Part shown: piece by piece, positions 1 to 6,733 of the stretch
Numbering within the stretch: the stretch's first letter is position 1
Layout: the number at the start of each line of letters is the position of its first letter
Assembly (NCBI GenBank): GCA_938008435.1
Contig: CALLKK010000024.1
Coordinates: 1-11,398, forward strand
From: an uncultured Steroidobacter sp.
GTDB taxonomy: Bacteria > Pseudomonadota > Gammaproteobacteria > Steroidobacterales > Steroidobacteraceae
Direction of reading: 5' to 3'
DNA: 11,398 bases
Position numbers and translations under genes: made by a program
The notes under the pieces: generated by a model
Database searches by the model: none
Told to the model about the DNA's origin: nothing
The model's input: only the letters and a program-made list of their open reading frames with translations

Positions 1-596
<596 letters not shown>

Positions 597-725
597 CGTG
601 TTCTTACCTTCGCGTCGTAATTTGGCAGCCGGGTGCGGAAAATACCGGCCAAAGCCTGGCTGGACTAGCCCACTAGTGCACTGATCTATTCGCTCACGGC
701 GCAATTCGCCACCCCTCATCCCCGA

Positions 726-749
726 CCCTTCTCCCTTGAAGGAGAAGGG
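726..749. repeat. Dispersed-repeat-type intergenic hairpin
   Basis: CCCTTCTCC (726-734) and GGAGAAGGG (741-749) form a perfect 9-bp stem with a six-base loop. It lies six bases beyond the stop codon of the PepSY gene and before hsdM. The left flank reads CCTCATCCCCGA. This C-rich block plus hairpin resembles a small element found many times in intergenic regions of diverse proteobacteria (recalled, not searched). It has no T-run on either side, so if it ends transcription it is not a classical intrinsic terminator. It may protect the 3' end of the PepSY transcript. Confidence 0.55.
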
Positions 750-754
750 AGCCG

Positions 755-1879
755 TTACCGCTTCGGCCGCTCGCGGTTGATTTTCTGAATCAACCGCCAG
801 CGCATCCAGCCGGTGACGAAGAGTAAGAGCGGCAGCAGGCCAACAAAGGCGACCACCGCCCTGCCCCAGATGCCCGCGACGGAGCCGTCGTGGAGCGGGT
901 GGAGCCAGTTGTTGATGACGGTGCCGGGCGAGGCTTTGGCGGCGTCTTGGACGGCCACCACTTCGCCGGTCGCGGCGTCGACCCAGACGAAGCTATGCGG
1001 GAAGCGGAAGCTGGGATCTGAGGGAACCTGCATTCGTAATTTGTAAGTGCCGCCAGTTGCCGGCGGCGTTTCGATCCACGCAACGCGCGCTTGCGGAAGC
1101 ACGCTCGCAGCGATGCTGATCGCCTGCGACGGAGACACTGTCGGCGCGTTGTGCGCCGTGTGTGGCACATGAGGCGGTGGATCGACTTTCAAGCCGATGG
1201 CGTTGAGTGCCTTGTCGCTCTGTTCGGGCAGCTCGAGCATGATGCCGGTCGCCGTCAGAAGAATAAGAAACACGAACCCAACTAGGCCGGTGATCTTGTG
1301 CCAGTCGCGCAGGCTGCGTTGTGGCGGCGCGTGGGGTTTGACGCGTAGCGCCTTCGTCCACGAGCCGCGCGGCCACCAGGCCCACAATCCACTGATCAAC
1401 AGCGCGAGCAGCGCGAAGCCGATCCAGCCCAGCACTTCCCCGCCCCGCTTGCCCAGCAGCAGACGGTAGTGCAGGTCGTAGATGAAGGTCATCGCATACT
1501 CGCCCCAGTAATCACGGCGCAGCACTTGCCCACCGTCGGGCGAGAGCCAGACCATCATCGGGCGAAAGTCATGGCCCGCGCGTTCCGGTGGATCGTAGTA
1601 GCGCGCGGGAATGGCACCCGGCTTGTCGGTGACTTCGAAGCGCCACGGTCCCAGCTTGTCTGGATACGCGGCGCGCACTGTCGCCAGTGCGCGATCCCAG
1701 TCGTGCGTGACGGGGCCTTCCACCCGGATTTCGGGATGCAGTAGCGCATCGATCTCCGGATAGAAGGCCAGAACCGAACCCGTCACGCCCAGGAGGGCCA
1801 ACAAGCCGCCGAGCACGAGTCCCAACCACAGATGGAGCTTGCGCATGGCATGGCCGAGCCTGTCCCCCTGCGATGCCAT
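755..1879 (-). CDS. PepSY-associated transmembrane (PepSY_TM) protein
   Basis: A 374-residue inner-membrane protein of the PepSY_TM family. These are often encoded beside TonB-dependent siderophore or metal receptors, and several are proposed to reduce or process imported metal complexes. Four membrane helices are visible at about residues 15-40, 149-169, 196-216 and 338-360. Family-typical histidines occur in RKLHLWLGL (H16), YDLHYRLLLGKRGGEVLGW (H137), RDWHKITGLVG (H194) and NWLHPLHDGS (H327, H330), all next to helices and plausible heme or metal ligands. The large loop at about 217-335 includes a PepSY-like stretch ending in WVDAATGEVVAV. A His-rich patch, HVPHTAH, lies at 237-243. The ATG overlaps the receptor stop as TGATG, implying translational coupling. 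The length is normal and the gene looks intact. The electron-transfer role is inferred from the family. Confidence 0.85.
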   Translation of the reverse strand: MASQGDRLGHAMRKLHLWLGLVLGGLLALLGVTGSVLAFYPEIDALLHPEIRVEGPVTHDWDRALATVRAAYPDKLGPWRFEVTDKPGAIPARYYDPPERAGHDFRPMMVWLSPDGGQVLRRDYWGEYAMTFIYDLHYRLLLGKRGGEVLGWIGFALLALLISGLWAWWPRGSWTKALRVKPHAPPQRSLRDWHKITGLVGFVFLILLTATGIMLELPEQSDKALNAIGLKVDPPPHVPHTAHNAPTVSPSQAISIAASVLPQARVAWIETPPATGGTYKLRMQVPSDPSFRFPHSFVWVDAATGEVVAVQDAAKASPGTVINNWLHPLHDGSVAGIWGRAVVAFVGLLPLLLFVTGWMRWRLIQKINRERPKR

Positions 1880-3921
1880 CAGAAGCGCAGCCTCACGCTG
1901 GCAGTGACGTTGCGGCGATCCGCCGGGCTGTGAAGCGTTTGTCCGCCGTCACCATCCCACCAGACATACTCGTAGTCGCTGTTTCCGAGGTTCTTCACCG
2001 CAAGGCCAAGTTCGATCTGCTCGCTGAGTTGATAGCTCGCGCTGGCATCGAACACCGTCATCGAGCCCCACTTGCCTTCGGCGTTAGCGCTTGAGAGGTA
2101 ATAGGACGATTGCCCTCGCCCGCTGAGCGACAACGTCAGCACATCAATTGGCGACCAATCGATCCCGCCCGACCACAGCCACTCTGGCGTATGGTCGATG
2201 CTGTTGCCGGCGTATTGCGGAGTCTCCGGCGCAGGCGTGTCGATGATTGCTTCCTGCCAAGCCACGGCACCCCAGACGTTCACGTCGCGAACTCTCACGC
2301 GCGCCTGCACGTCGACGCCCCTGCGATCCGTCGCGCCGACATTCTCGAAGTCGCCGAGCGGATCGTTGAGCTTGCGAGCGATCTCACCGGTTGCTGTTTG
2401 TTCCCAATAGGCAACGCGCGTTTCGAACGCATTGCCCAGCTGGTACTTCGCACCCAGCTCCCATCCCTCGTTGATCGACGGCGCGAGGTCCGCAGTGCGC
2501 GGCGGAATCAGGTAAGCGCCCGACGCCAGTCCGATCTGGAATGTCTTGCCCCAGTTGCCATAGAGCGTGAGCCCTTCGAGCGGCAGGATCGCAATCGACA
2601 ACTTGGGCTGATCGATGCTGCCGTAATCGTTGATCGGCGCAGTCGTCGCATCGAGGCGGTTGGTGAAATCGCCGCGCACCCAGTCGACGCGATAGGCCGG
2701 CGTAATCCGCAGCCACGACGTTAGCTCGACGATCGCCTGCACATACGCGCCGCCCACGGTGAGATCGAATTGCTGGTTGCGCGTCTGGCTCGTTGGCACG
2801 CGTTCGACGGACAGCCAGCGTAGCGACCCATTGTCTTGCCATTGGACATCGCCGCCCGCCTCCAACATCACGTTCGCCTTCACGTGCCAGTGCAATGCGC
2901 TCGACACGCCGTAATGATCTTCTTCGGTCAAACGACGCTGCTGTGAAGCACCGGCCGAGAATTTGACGTAGCGATCGTCGCGCAGGCGATTGAAGTACGC
3001 CAAACTTTGCCAATCGAGCCGATCGGAGAAAGAAACATCGGCCGTGATCGCGTATTGCTGGATATCGCGCGTATCGCCGTCGGATACGTTATAGGCATTG
3101 GTCATGCGCCGATTCGCACGACTATCGGCATAGGTCAGGTAGCCGGGCTCTTCCGCTTCGCCCGTGTAATAGCGCGCGATGGCCCCCAGCCGCACGTCTT
3201 CACCCAGTGCCAGGCCCCACTTACCCGACAGGCTCAGGCGCTGCGTCTCCGAGTGGTCGCGGTAGCCGTTGCTCTCGCGATAAGCGACTTGATAGTTCTG
3301 CGTGATATTGCCGCGCTCCAACCCCGCAGCCACTTGCGCTTCGAACGTGTCGTAGCTGCCGACCGAACCGCGTGCATCGAGATAGGTGCCGCCCGAGCGC
3401 GTGATGATGTTGGCGCTGCCTGCGATGGCATGCAGTCCGTAGCGCGGGTCGGACGTGCCGCGCACGACTTCGATGGTCTCGATGTTGAGCGGAAAGACCA
3501 TGTCGATGTACGGCATGTTGCCGTCGTTGCTGTTCGACGGAATGCCGTCGATCAGTAGCTTCACCGCATTGATGTTCCCTTCGCCGTTGAAGGCGCGCAT
3601 CGAGAACTTGCCGTTGGTCGTGCCTTGATTGAAGTCGGTGACCTGGATGCCCGGCATCTGGCCGATGAGTTCGAACACGTTCTCGACATCGGCGTTCTGC
3701 GCGACATCGCCGCCCATGCGGTCGACGGAAGTCAGAACGTTGTTGGTGCTACCCGCCATGCCGCGGGCGGTCACGACGATTTCGCCAACAGAAAAGCTCG
3801 TATCGGCGTGACGCTCTTCGCCCTTGTGCGAGGCGTGCGACGTCGTGGACGCCGCGACGGTCGTACCAAGCGGGACAGAAATGGCCAGCCCGGCGGCAAT
3901 GGCCATTGAGTAACTCTTCAT
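1879..3921 (-). CDS. TonB-dependent outer membrane receptor, metal or metallophore type
   Basis: A 680-residue TonB-dependent receptor, which imports a ligand across the outer membrane using TonB-ExbB-ExbD energy. I chose the ATG at 3919-3921 because GGAG sits five bases upstream and the product then begins with a clean signal peptide, MKSYSMAIAAGLAISVPLGTTVAAS. A GTG 33 bases further upstream (3954) is open but has no ribosome site. Next come a short His-containing stretch (SHASHKGEERH), a TonB box (GEIVVTARG), a plug domain with LLIDGIPSN, IETIEVVRGTSDPRYG and GSANIITRSGG, and a 22-strand-type barrel ending VTASVRLRF with the usual terminal Phe. I see no Cys. The partners are the overlapping PepSY_TM gene downstream and the His-rich DUF2946 gene upstream. 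The substrate is unknown; metal or a metal chelate is inferred. No Fur-box-like sequence was recognised, but the leader is highly structured. Confidence 0.92.
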   Translation of the reverse strand: MKSYSMAIAAGLAISVPLGTTVAASTTSHASHKGEERHADTSFSVGEIVVTARGMAGSTNNVLTSVDRMGGDVAQNADVENVFELIGQMPGIQVTDFNQGTTNGKFSMRAFNGEGNINAVKLLIDGIPSNSNDGNMPYIDMVFPLNIETIEVVRGTSDPRYGLHAIAGSANIITRSGGTYLDARGSVGSYDTFEAQVAAGLERGNITQNYQVAYRESNGYRDHSETQRLSLSGKWGLALGEDVRLGAIARYYTGEAEEPGYLTYADSRANRRMTNAYNVSDGDTRDIQQYAITADVSFSDRLDWQSLAYFNRLRDDRYVKFSAGASQQRRLTEEDHYGVSSALHWHVKANVMLEAGGDVQWQDNGSLRWLSVERVPTSQTRNQQFDLTVGGAYVQAIVELTSWLRITPAYRVDWVRGDFTNRLDATTAPINDYGSIDQPKLSIAILPLEGLTLYGNWGKTFQIGLASGAYLIPPRTADLAPSINEGWELGAKYQLGNAFETRVAYWEQTATGEIARKLNDPLGDFENVGATDRRGVDVQARVRVRDVNVWGAVAWQEAIIDTPAPETPQYAGNSIDHTPEWLWSGGIDWSPIDVLTLSLSGRGQSSYYLSSANAEGKWGSMTVFDASASYQLSEQIELGLAVKNLGNSDYEYVWWDGDGGQTLHSPADRRNVTASVRLRF

Positions 3922-3925
3922 TCTT

Positions 3926-3932
3926 GCTCCAA
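3926..3932 (-). promoter_or_regulatory. Shine-Dalgarno site of the TonB receptor, with an upstream complement
   Basis: On the minus strand this reads TTGGAGC, with GGAG five bases before the ATG at 3921. It fixes the start of the receptor. The identical plus-strand string at 3976-3982 is read on the minus strand as GCTCCAA, a perfect 7-nt complement 43 bases upstream in the same leader, so the site could be masked by base pairing. Confidence 0.7.
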
Positions 3933-3971
3933 TCGCAAATCGATCGCGCTGCACAGCCCCGATGGACTGGT

Positions 3972-4019
3972 AGCGTTGGAGCGTGCCGTTCTCCGCTCGC
4001 GGCCATCAGCCGCAACGCT
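3972..4019 (-). promoter_or_regulatory. Compact three-way-junction element in the receptor leader (candidate cis-regulatory RNA)
   Basis: On the minus strand, P1 is AGCGTTG (4019-4013) with CAACGCT (3978-3972). P2 is CGGC (4012-4009) with GCCG (4003-4000), closing loop TGATG. P3 is GAGCG (3998-3994) with CGCTC (3983-3979), closing a ten-base loop. All three helices are perfectly Watson-Crick paired and abut with a single unpaired junction base (3999), about 50 bases before the receptor start codon. The 3' strands of P3 and P1 together read GCTCCAA, the complement of the receptor's ribosome site. It matches no riboswitch consensus I know; in particular there is no cobalamin B12 box. The pairing is directly visible, but function is an inference, and GC-rich DNA forms stems easily. 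Confidence 0.4.
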
Positions 4020-4027
4020 TACGCGCG

Positions 4028-4106
4028 GTTCGCTGCTACGCGCTCAGCACGCAGCAACGCCGGCGGCATCGCACGGGCAATGCCGACCGGCGCGCGCTGT
4101 AGCGCG
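4028..4106 (-). promoter_or_regulatory. Row of hairpins upstream of the three-way junction
   Basis: Between the DUF2946 stop and the receptor, three further stems sit end to end. CGCGC (4093-4097) pairs with GCGCG (4102-4106) around TGTA. CGCCGGCGGCAT (4058-4069) pairs with ATGCCG-a-CCGGCG (4080-4092) as a 12-bp stem with one bulged A and a ten-base loop. GTT-c-GCTGC (4028-4036) pairs with GCAGCAAC (4051-4058) with one bulge. The rest of the gap, 4107-4153, holds a T-rich run on the minus strand (about 4114-4123) but no promoter I can defend. Confidence 0.3.
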
Positions 4107-4153
4107 AACGCGTACGAAAAAAGAACGTGACTCCGCTCCTGATGAATGCAGTG

Positions 4154-4182
4154 CCTCCGCTGTGCGAGTGCACGAGCGGAAG
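4154..4182 (-). terminator. Hairpin just after the DUF2946 gene
   Basis: CTCCGCT-GTGC (4155-4165) pairs with GCAC-g-AGCGGAAG (4170-4182), with one mismatch and one bulge, around loop GAGT. It begins 12 bases after the DUF2946 stop codon. There is no adjacent T-run; the only T-run lies about 30 bases downstream. So this is either a weak terminator or a processing or attenuation hairpin between DUF2946 and the receptor gene. Confidence 0.3.
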
Positions 4183-4194
4183 CCCGAATGCGCT

Positions 4195-4656
4195 TCAGCA
4201 GAACGCGGGTGGTGCGCGGGCTTGATGGGAGCGGATCGGACGCGCGGGCAGCGCGTTGACGGAGAGGAAATCCGGAACGGTGTCAGGCTCTGCAGCGAGC
4301 AGAACCAGGCCAGGCTCGACAGCCGGCGCCACTGACGGCGCGGAACCGAACGGACAATGATCGAAGCTGCTCTTGGCCGCGGGGGCTTCCTCGGTTGTCG
4401 CGTGCCCCGCGTGATGTGCGTGGTGATGGTGGTGCTGGGCGTGATGCGCGCGGTGCGAACGATCGCCCTTCCCCGCCTGCTCCGCGAGCTTTTCCAGCCA
4501 CGCGGCAGGAAACGTCGAGGGACAGAGCTCCAGCGAGAACAGCCCGCCGGCCGAGGGCATGAAGCCCGCGGGAATCAGCGCCCGCAGCAGGAACACGAAG
4601 AGCACGAGGCAGATGAGGCCTCGGCGTTCGGTTCTGCTGAGAATCGCGGCGCGCAT
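4195..4656 (-). CDS. Histidine-rich DUF2946 family protein
   Basis: A 153-residue protein with the marks of the DUF2946 family. An N-terminal membrane helix (about residues 13-35) runs into LRALIPAGFMPS. Conserved cysteines follow in SLELCPS (C45) and FDHCPFGS (C101). There is a weak second hydrophobic stretch (about 104-122) and a short RAPP-type tail. Between the cysteines is a histidine cluster with 11 His in residues 68-85, including five in a row, which almost certainly binds transition metal. The family is of unknown function, but members are commonly encoded near TonB-dependent receptors and copper or other metal genes, as here. The start at ATG 4654-4656 has only a weak ribosome site (AGG), and an upstream inverted repeat surrounds a TAGAAT hexamer. 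The receptor gene follows after 273 bases. A role as a metal sensor, buffer or chaperone is inference; the family assignment is fairly sure. Confidence 0.75.
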   Translation of the reverse strand: MRAAILSRTERRGLICLVLFVFLLRALIPAGFMPSAGGLFSLELCPSTFPAAWLEKLAEQAGKGDRSHRAHHAQHHHHHAHHAGHATTEEAPAAKSSFDHCPFGSAPSVAPAVEPGLVLLAAEPDTVPDFLSVNALPARPIRSHQARAPPAFC

Positions 4657-4692
4657 GGGTACCTATTCTATCAAGAGCTTCGTCCGGTACCC
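4657..4692 (-). promoter_or_regulatory. Inverted-repeat candidate operator/promoter for DUF2946
   Basis: GGGTACC (4657-4663) and GGTACCC (4686-4692) are perfect inverted 7-mers 29 bases apart, about three helical turns. They flank a minus-strand TAGAAT (4670-4665) that could serve as a -10 element. No convincing -35 at standard spacing was seen. The repeat touches the ATG. The remaining gap, up to the secretion-locus hairpin near 4842, shows no gene I can support. Confidence 0.25.
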
Positions 4693-4841
4693 ACGCAAGC
4701 GATGCGCATACGAGTTGCAGGGAGGATCCAACCCGCCCGCTCTTGTTCTGGCGGCCGAGTTGACTGCGCTGCAACGGCAGTCGCCAAGCACGTCATGCCA
4801 CGCTGCCGATCAAAGCATCGGCACGCGCAGCAGAGTAGCAA

Positions 4842-4868
4842 CGGGCGAGTCGATCCATGACTCGCCCG
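4842..4868 (-). terminator. Terminator-like hairpin after the secretion locus
   Basis: CGGGCGAGTC (4842-4851) and GACTCGCCCG (4859-4868) form a perfect 10-bp stem with loop GATCCAT (plus strand). It lies 12 bases past the stop of the BamE-like gene. The minus-strand sequence after the stem, TTGCTACTC, is only moderately T-rich. It is the natural end of the adhesin-tolC-bamE-like transcript. Confidence 0.55.
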
Positions 4869-4880
4869 CGCAGGCATGCT

Positions 4881-5327
4881 TCAGTGCGCGCCGCGAACGA
4901 TGTCCTGGCACTGCCTGCGGCGCCACACGGTCTGCGCGACCGCGTTGCGTTCGGCGTTGAGAACGACCTTGTACTGGCACACCAGATAATTGGCGGAATC
5001 GGGCATCTGGAACTTGATGTGGTAGTCCCACTCCTCCCCCTTCTTGCCATTGCGGCGCTCCACGGGCTCACCCAGTGCAGCACGCAACTCTTCTACTGAC
5101 GTGCCGGGAACGATGGCCCCGAGCCGCTGCGGCTCGTACACGTCGCCGTCACGCTGGAATGGCTCTGCGAAGTCCGGGCGCTTCATCTGCACATCGTCAT
5201 ACGACAGCGCGTCGAGGTTCGTCACCTTGTCCACCGGATTGCCGGCAACGGCCACGCCTGCACCGACAGCCAGCGCCGCCGCGAGCATGGAGGCCACGGC
5301 CGTCTTCATGGAAAAACTCGTCTTCAT
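4881..5327 (-). CDS. Secreted BamE/OmlA-like (SmpA fold) protein
   Basis: A 148-residue exported protein. The signal peptide (about residues 7-28) ends AVAVA-GN. There is no lipobox cysteine, so unlike true BamE it is probably periplasmic and not a lipoprotein. Residues about 64-137 show a BamE/OmlA pattern: LGAIVPGTSVEELRAALGEP, then EEWDYHIKFQMP, then YLVCQYKVVLN and a WRRRQC end (C117 and C140 might pair). The ATG at 5325-5327 overlaps the tolC stop as ATGA and has AGGTG just upstream, so the two are coupled. In several adhesin-secretion loci I recall a protein with this domain fused to a C-terminal OmpA peptidoglycan-binding domain. Here the protein ends right after the BamE-like part, and no OmpA-like residues were found downstream. 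A role in outer membrane or TolC support is inferred. Confidence 0.75.
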   Translation of the reverse strand: MKTSFSMKTAVASMLAAALAVGAGVAVAGNPVDKVTNLDALSYDDVQMKRPDFAEPFQRDGDVYEPQRLGAIVPGTSVEELRAALGEPVERRNGKKGEEWDYHIKFQMPDSANYLVCQYKVVLNAERNAVAQTVWRRRQCQDIVRGAH

Positions 5328-6715
5328 GGATTCACCTGGGTGAAAATAAGGTTCTCGTCAATCGCGAAGAAGCGTCGCAAGCGGCCCTGGTGATACAGGC
5401 ACTCCAGCGCCAGCTGCTGCATTTCGTACTCGTTGTCCACCAAGGCGCTGCGCGCGCTGTGGTACTCCTGTTCGGCGTTGAGCAGATCCACGAGCGAGCG
5501 CGTGCCTAGCTGCAGATACTGCTCCTGGTACAGATCGCGGGTTTCGCGTGTGCTGTCGATGCGCTCGGCCAGCACGCGCTGGCGCTGAACGTGGCCGTCG
5601 TATTGCACGCGCGCCTCCTCGATTGCCTTGCTTGCCTCGAGCTCGGCACGGGCGATGGCTGCATCGGCCGCCTGCAGGGCATGTAGCGCAGCGCGCTGAC
5701 GCGCTCGGTTGCGTCCACCCTGATACAGCGGCGCCGTCAGACTCAGCATCACGCCCGTGTCGACATCCTCGCCGCCACGGCGCGATGCGTTGTCGAGCCC
5801 GCGCGCCACCGACGCCTCCAGCATCAAACTTGGCCGATCCAGCAGATTGGCCAGCTTCTGCCCCTGCTCCGCAACGACACGGCCGGCCCGCGCCGCTAGC
5901 ACGGCTGCCGGCACGTCGTCTTCGCTCGTGGCGCTGTTGCACACTCCGACCAACCCCGCGGGCACGCTGCCGTCGACATCCGCTGTTGGTCTACCCGTGA
6001 GAGTGCCCAGCGTCTGTCGCCAGCGCGCGGCCAGCGTCTGCTGCGTCTGTTCATGTGCCTGCGATGACTGCACTCGAGCCAAGGCCTGCACCACGTCCGA
6101 ACGTGCACTGGCACCCTTGGACTCGCGCTCGCGCGCCAGACCGGCTAGGTGTTCCACGCCTTCGACTTGATCGCGCGCCAGCTCCACCAGACGCCGCTGG
6201 TGCAGCACTTGTAGCCAAGCTTGCGCCGCTTGCTTGGCCACATCGTCCACGGTCATGAGTACCTGAGCGTGCGCACGTGCGATCTGCGCGTCGGCCTGCT
6301 CCACCTCAGCATTGGTGCGACCGAAGTCGTACACCGTCTGCGTCAGCGACAGCACCGCCTGGTGCACGCGCCGGCTGTCGTAACCGTTGATCGCTTCGCT
6401 GCGCGCCTCGGAATTGATGCCCACGCGCAGTTGCGGGTAGTAACCGGCCTCGGCCGCGGCACGACCTTCGCCGGCCTCGCGCCACTGCGCCAGCGCATTG
6501 TGGACGGAGGGATGCGTAGCCGCTGCGGCACGCACCGCTTCGATCAAGCTCAAGCCGCCGGATGCGGGCAGCGACCACGCCGACACCTGCACTTCCGGCT
6601 CAGCTCGCGGAGCGCCCGTCTGCTGGGCCGCGGCGACGACAGTGGCAGTCTTCAGCAGGAGCGCCACCGCCCAGCGTCCGCCGCGCCGGCGGGAAGCTCC
6701 CGCCGGCGTCTGCAT
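5324..6715 (-). CDS. TolC-family outer membrane channel of a type I secretion system
   Basis: This forms the outer membrane/periplasmic tunnel that works with an ABC transporter and a membrane-fusion protein to secrete the adhesin. Both TolC-type internal repeats are visible: SLTQTVYDFGRTNAEVEQAD in the first half and SLTAPLYQGGRNRARQRAAL in the second, each followed by long helical coiled-coil stretches. The C-terminal end has YLQLGTRSLVDLLNAEQEY. An Arg-rich N-terminus and hydrophobic core (WAVALLLKTATVVAAA) act as the signal peptide. I place the start at ATG 6713-6715, because GGAGGG lies seven bases upstream. The ATG at 6728-6730 overlaps that ribosome site and would add five residues. 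The length of 463 residues is normal. The gene begins 18 bases after the adhesin stop and overlaps the BamE-like gene. It appears intact even though its ABC partner is not. Confidence 0.9.
   Translation of the reverse strand: MQTPAGASRRRGGRWAVALLLKTATVVAAAQQTGAPRAEPEVQVSAWSLPASGGLSLIEAVRAAAATHPSVHNALAQWREAGEGRAAAEAGYYPQLRVGINSEARSEAINGYDSRRVHQAVLSLTQTVYDFGRTNAEVEQADAQIARAHAQVLMTVDDVAKQAAQAWLQVLHQRRLVELARDQVEGVEHLAGLARERESKGASARSDVVQALARVQSSQAHEQTQQTLAARWRQTLGTLTGRPTADVDGSVPAGLVGVCNSATSEDDVPAAVLAARAGRVVAEQGQKLANLLDRPSLMLEASVARGLDNASRRGGEDVDTGVMLSLTAPLYQGGRNRARQRAALHALQAADAAIARAELEASKAIEEARVQYDGHVQRQRVLAERIDSTRETRDLYQEQYLQLGTRSLVDLLNAEQEYHSARSALVDNEYEMQQLALECLYHQGRLRRFFAIDENLIFTQVNP
6684..6708 (-). 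promoter_or_regulatory. Strong hairpin just inside the tolC coding region
   Basis: CGCCGGCGGGA (6684-6694) and TCCCGCCGGCG (6698-6708) are a perfect 11-bp GC-rich inverted repeat with a three-base loop. On the mRNA it begins four bases after the tolC ATG, within the footprint of an initiating ribosome. It could lower tolC translation relative to the adhesin, or slow a ribosome or RNase. This is a structure seen in the sequence; its effect is inferred. Confidence 0.45.
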
Positions 6716-6733
6716 GACACGACCCTCCATGGC

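Noticed and set aside
2110..3558. Plus-strand frames opposite the TonB receptor (204 and 183 codons)
   Set aside because: They are antisense to an intact receptor with a full plug and barrel; composition is shadow-like and no motif was recognised.
3922..3954. GTG at 3954 as the receptor start
   Set aside because: It has no ribosome site, and it would place 11 polar residues before the signal peptide, whereas ATG 3921 has GGAG at proper spacing.
3922..4194. Cobalamin riboswitch or Fur box before the TonB receptor
   Set aside because: No B12-box-like sequence and no AT-rich Fur-type palindrome was found on either strand. The structured element there is different and is reported separately.
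4671..5083. Minus-strand frames that might hold a lost OmpA domain after the BamE-like gene
   Set aside because: The translations show no OmpA-type residues, and a 10-bp hairpin closes the transcript right after the BamE-like stop.
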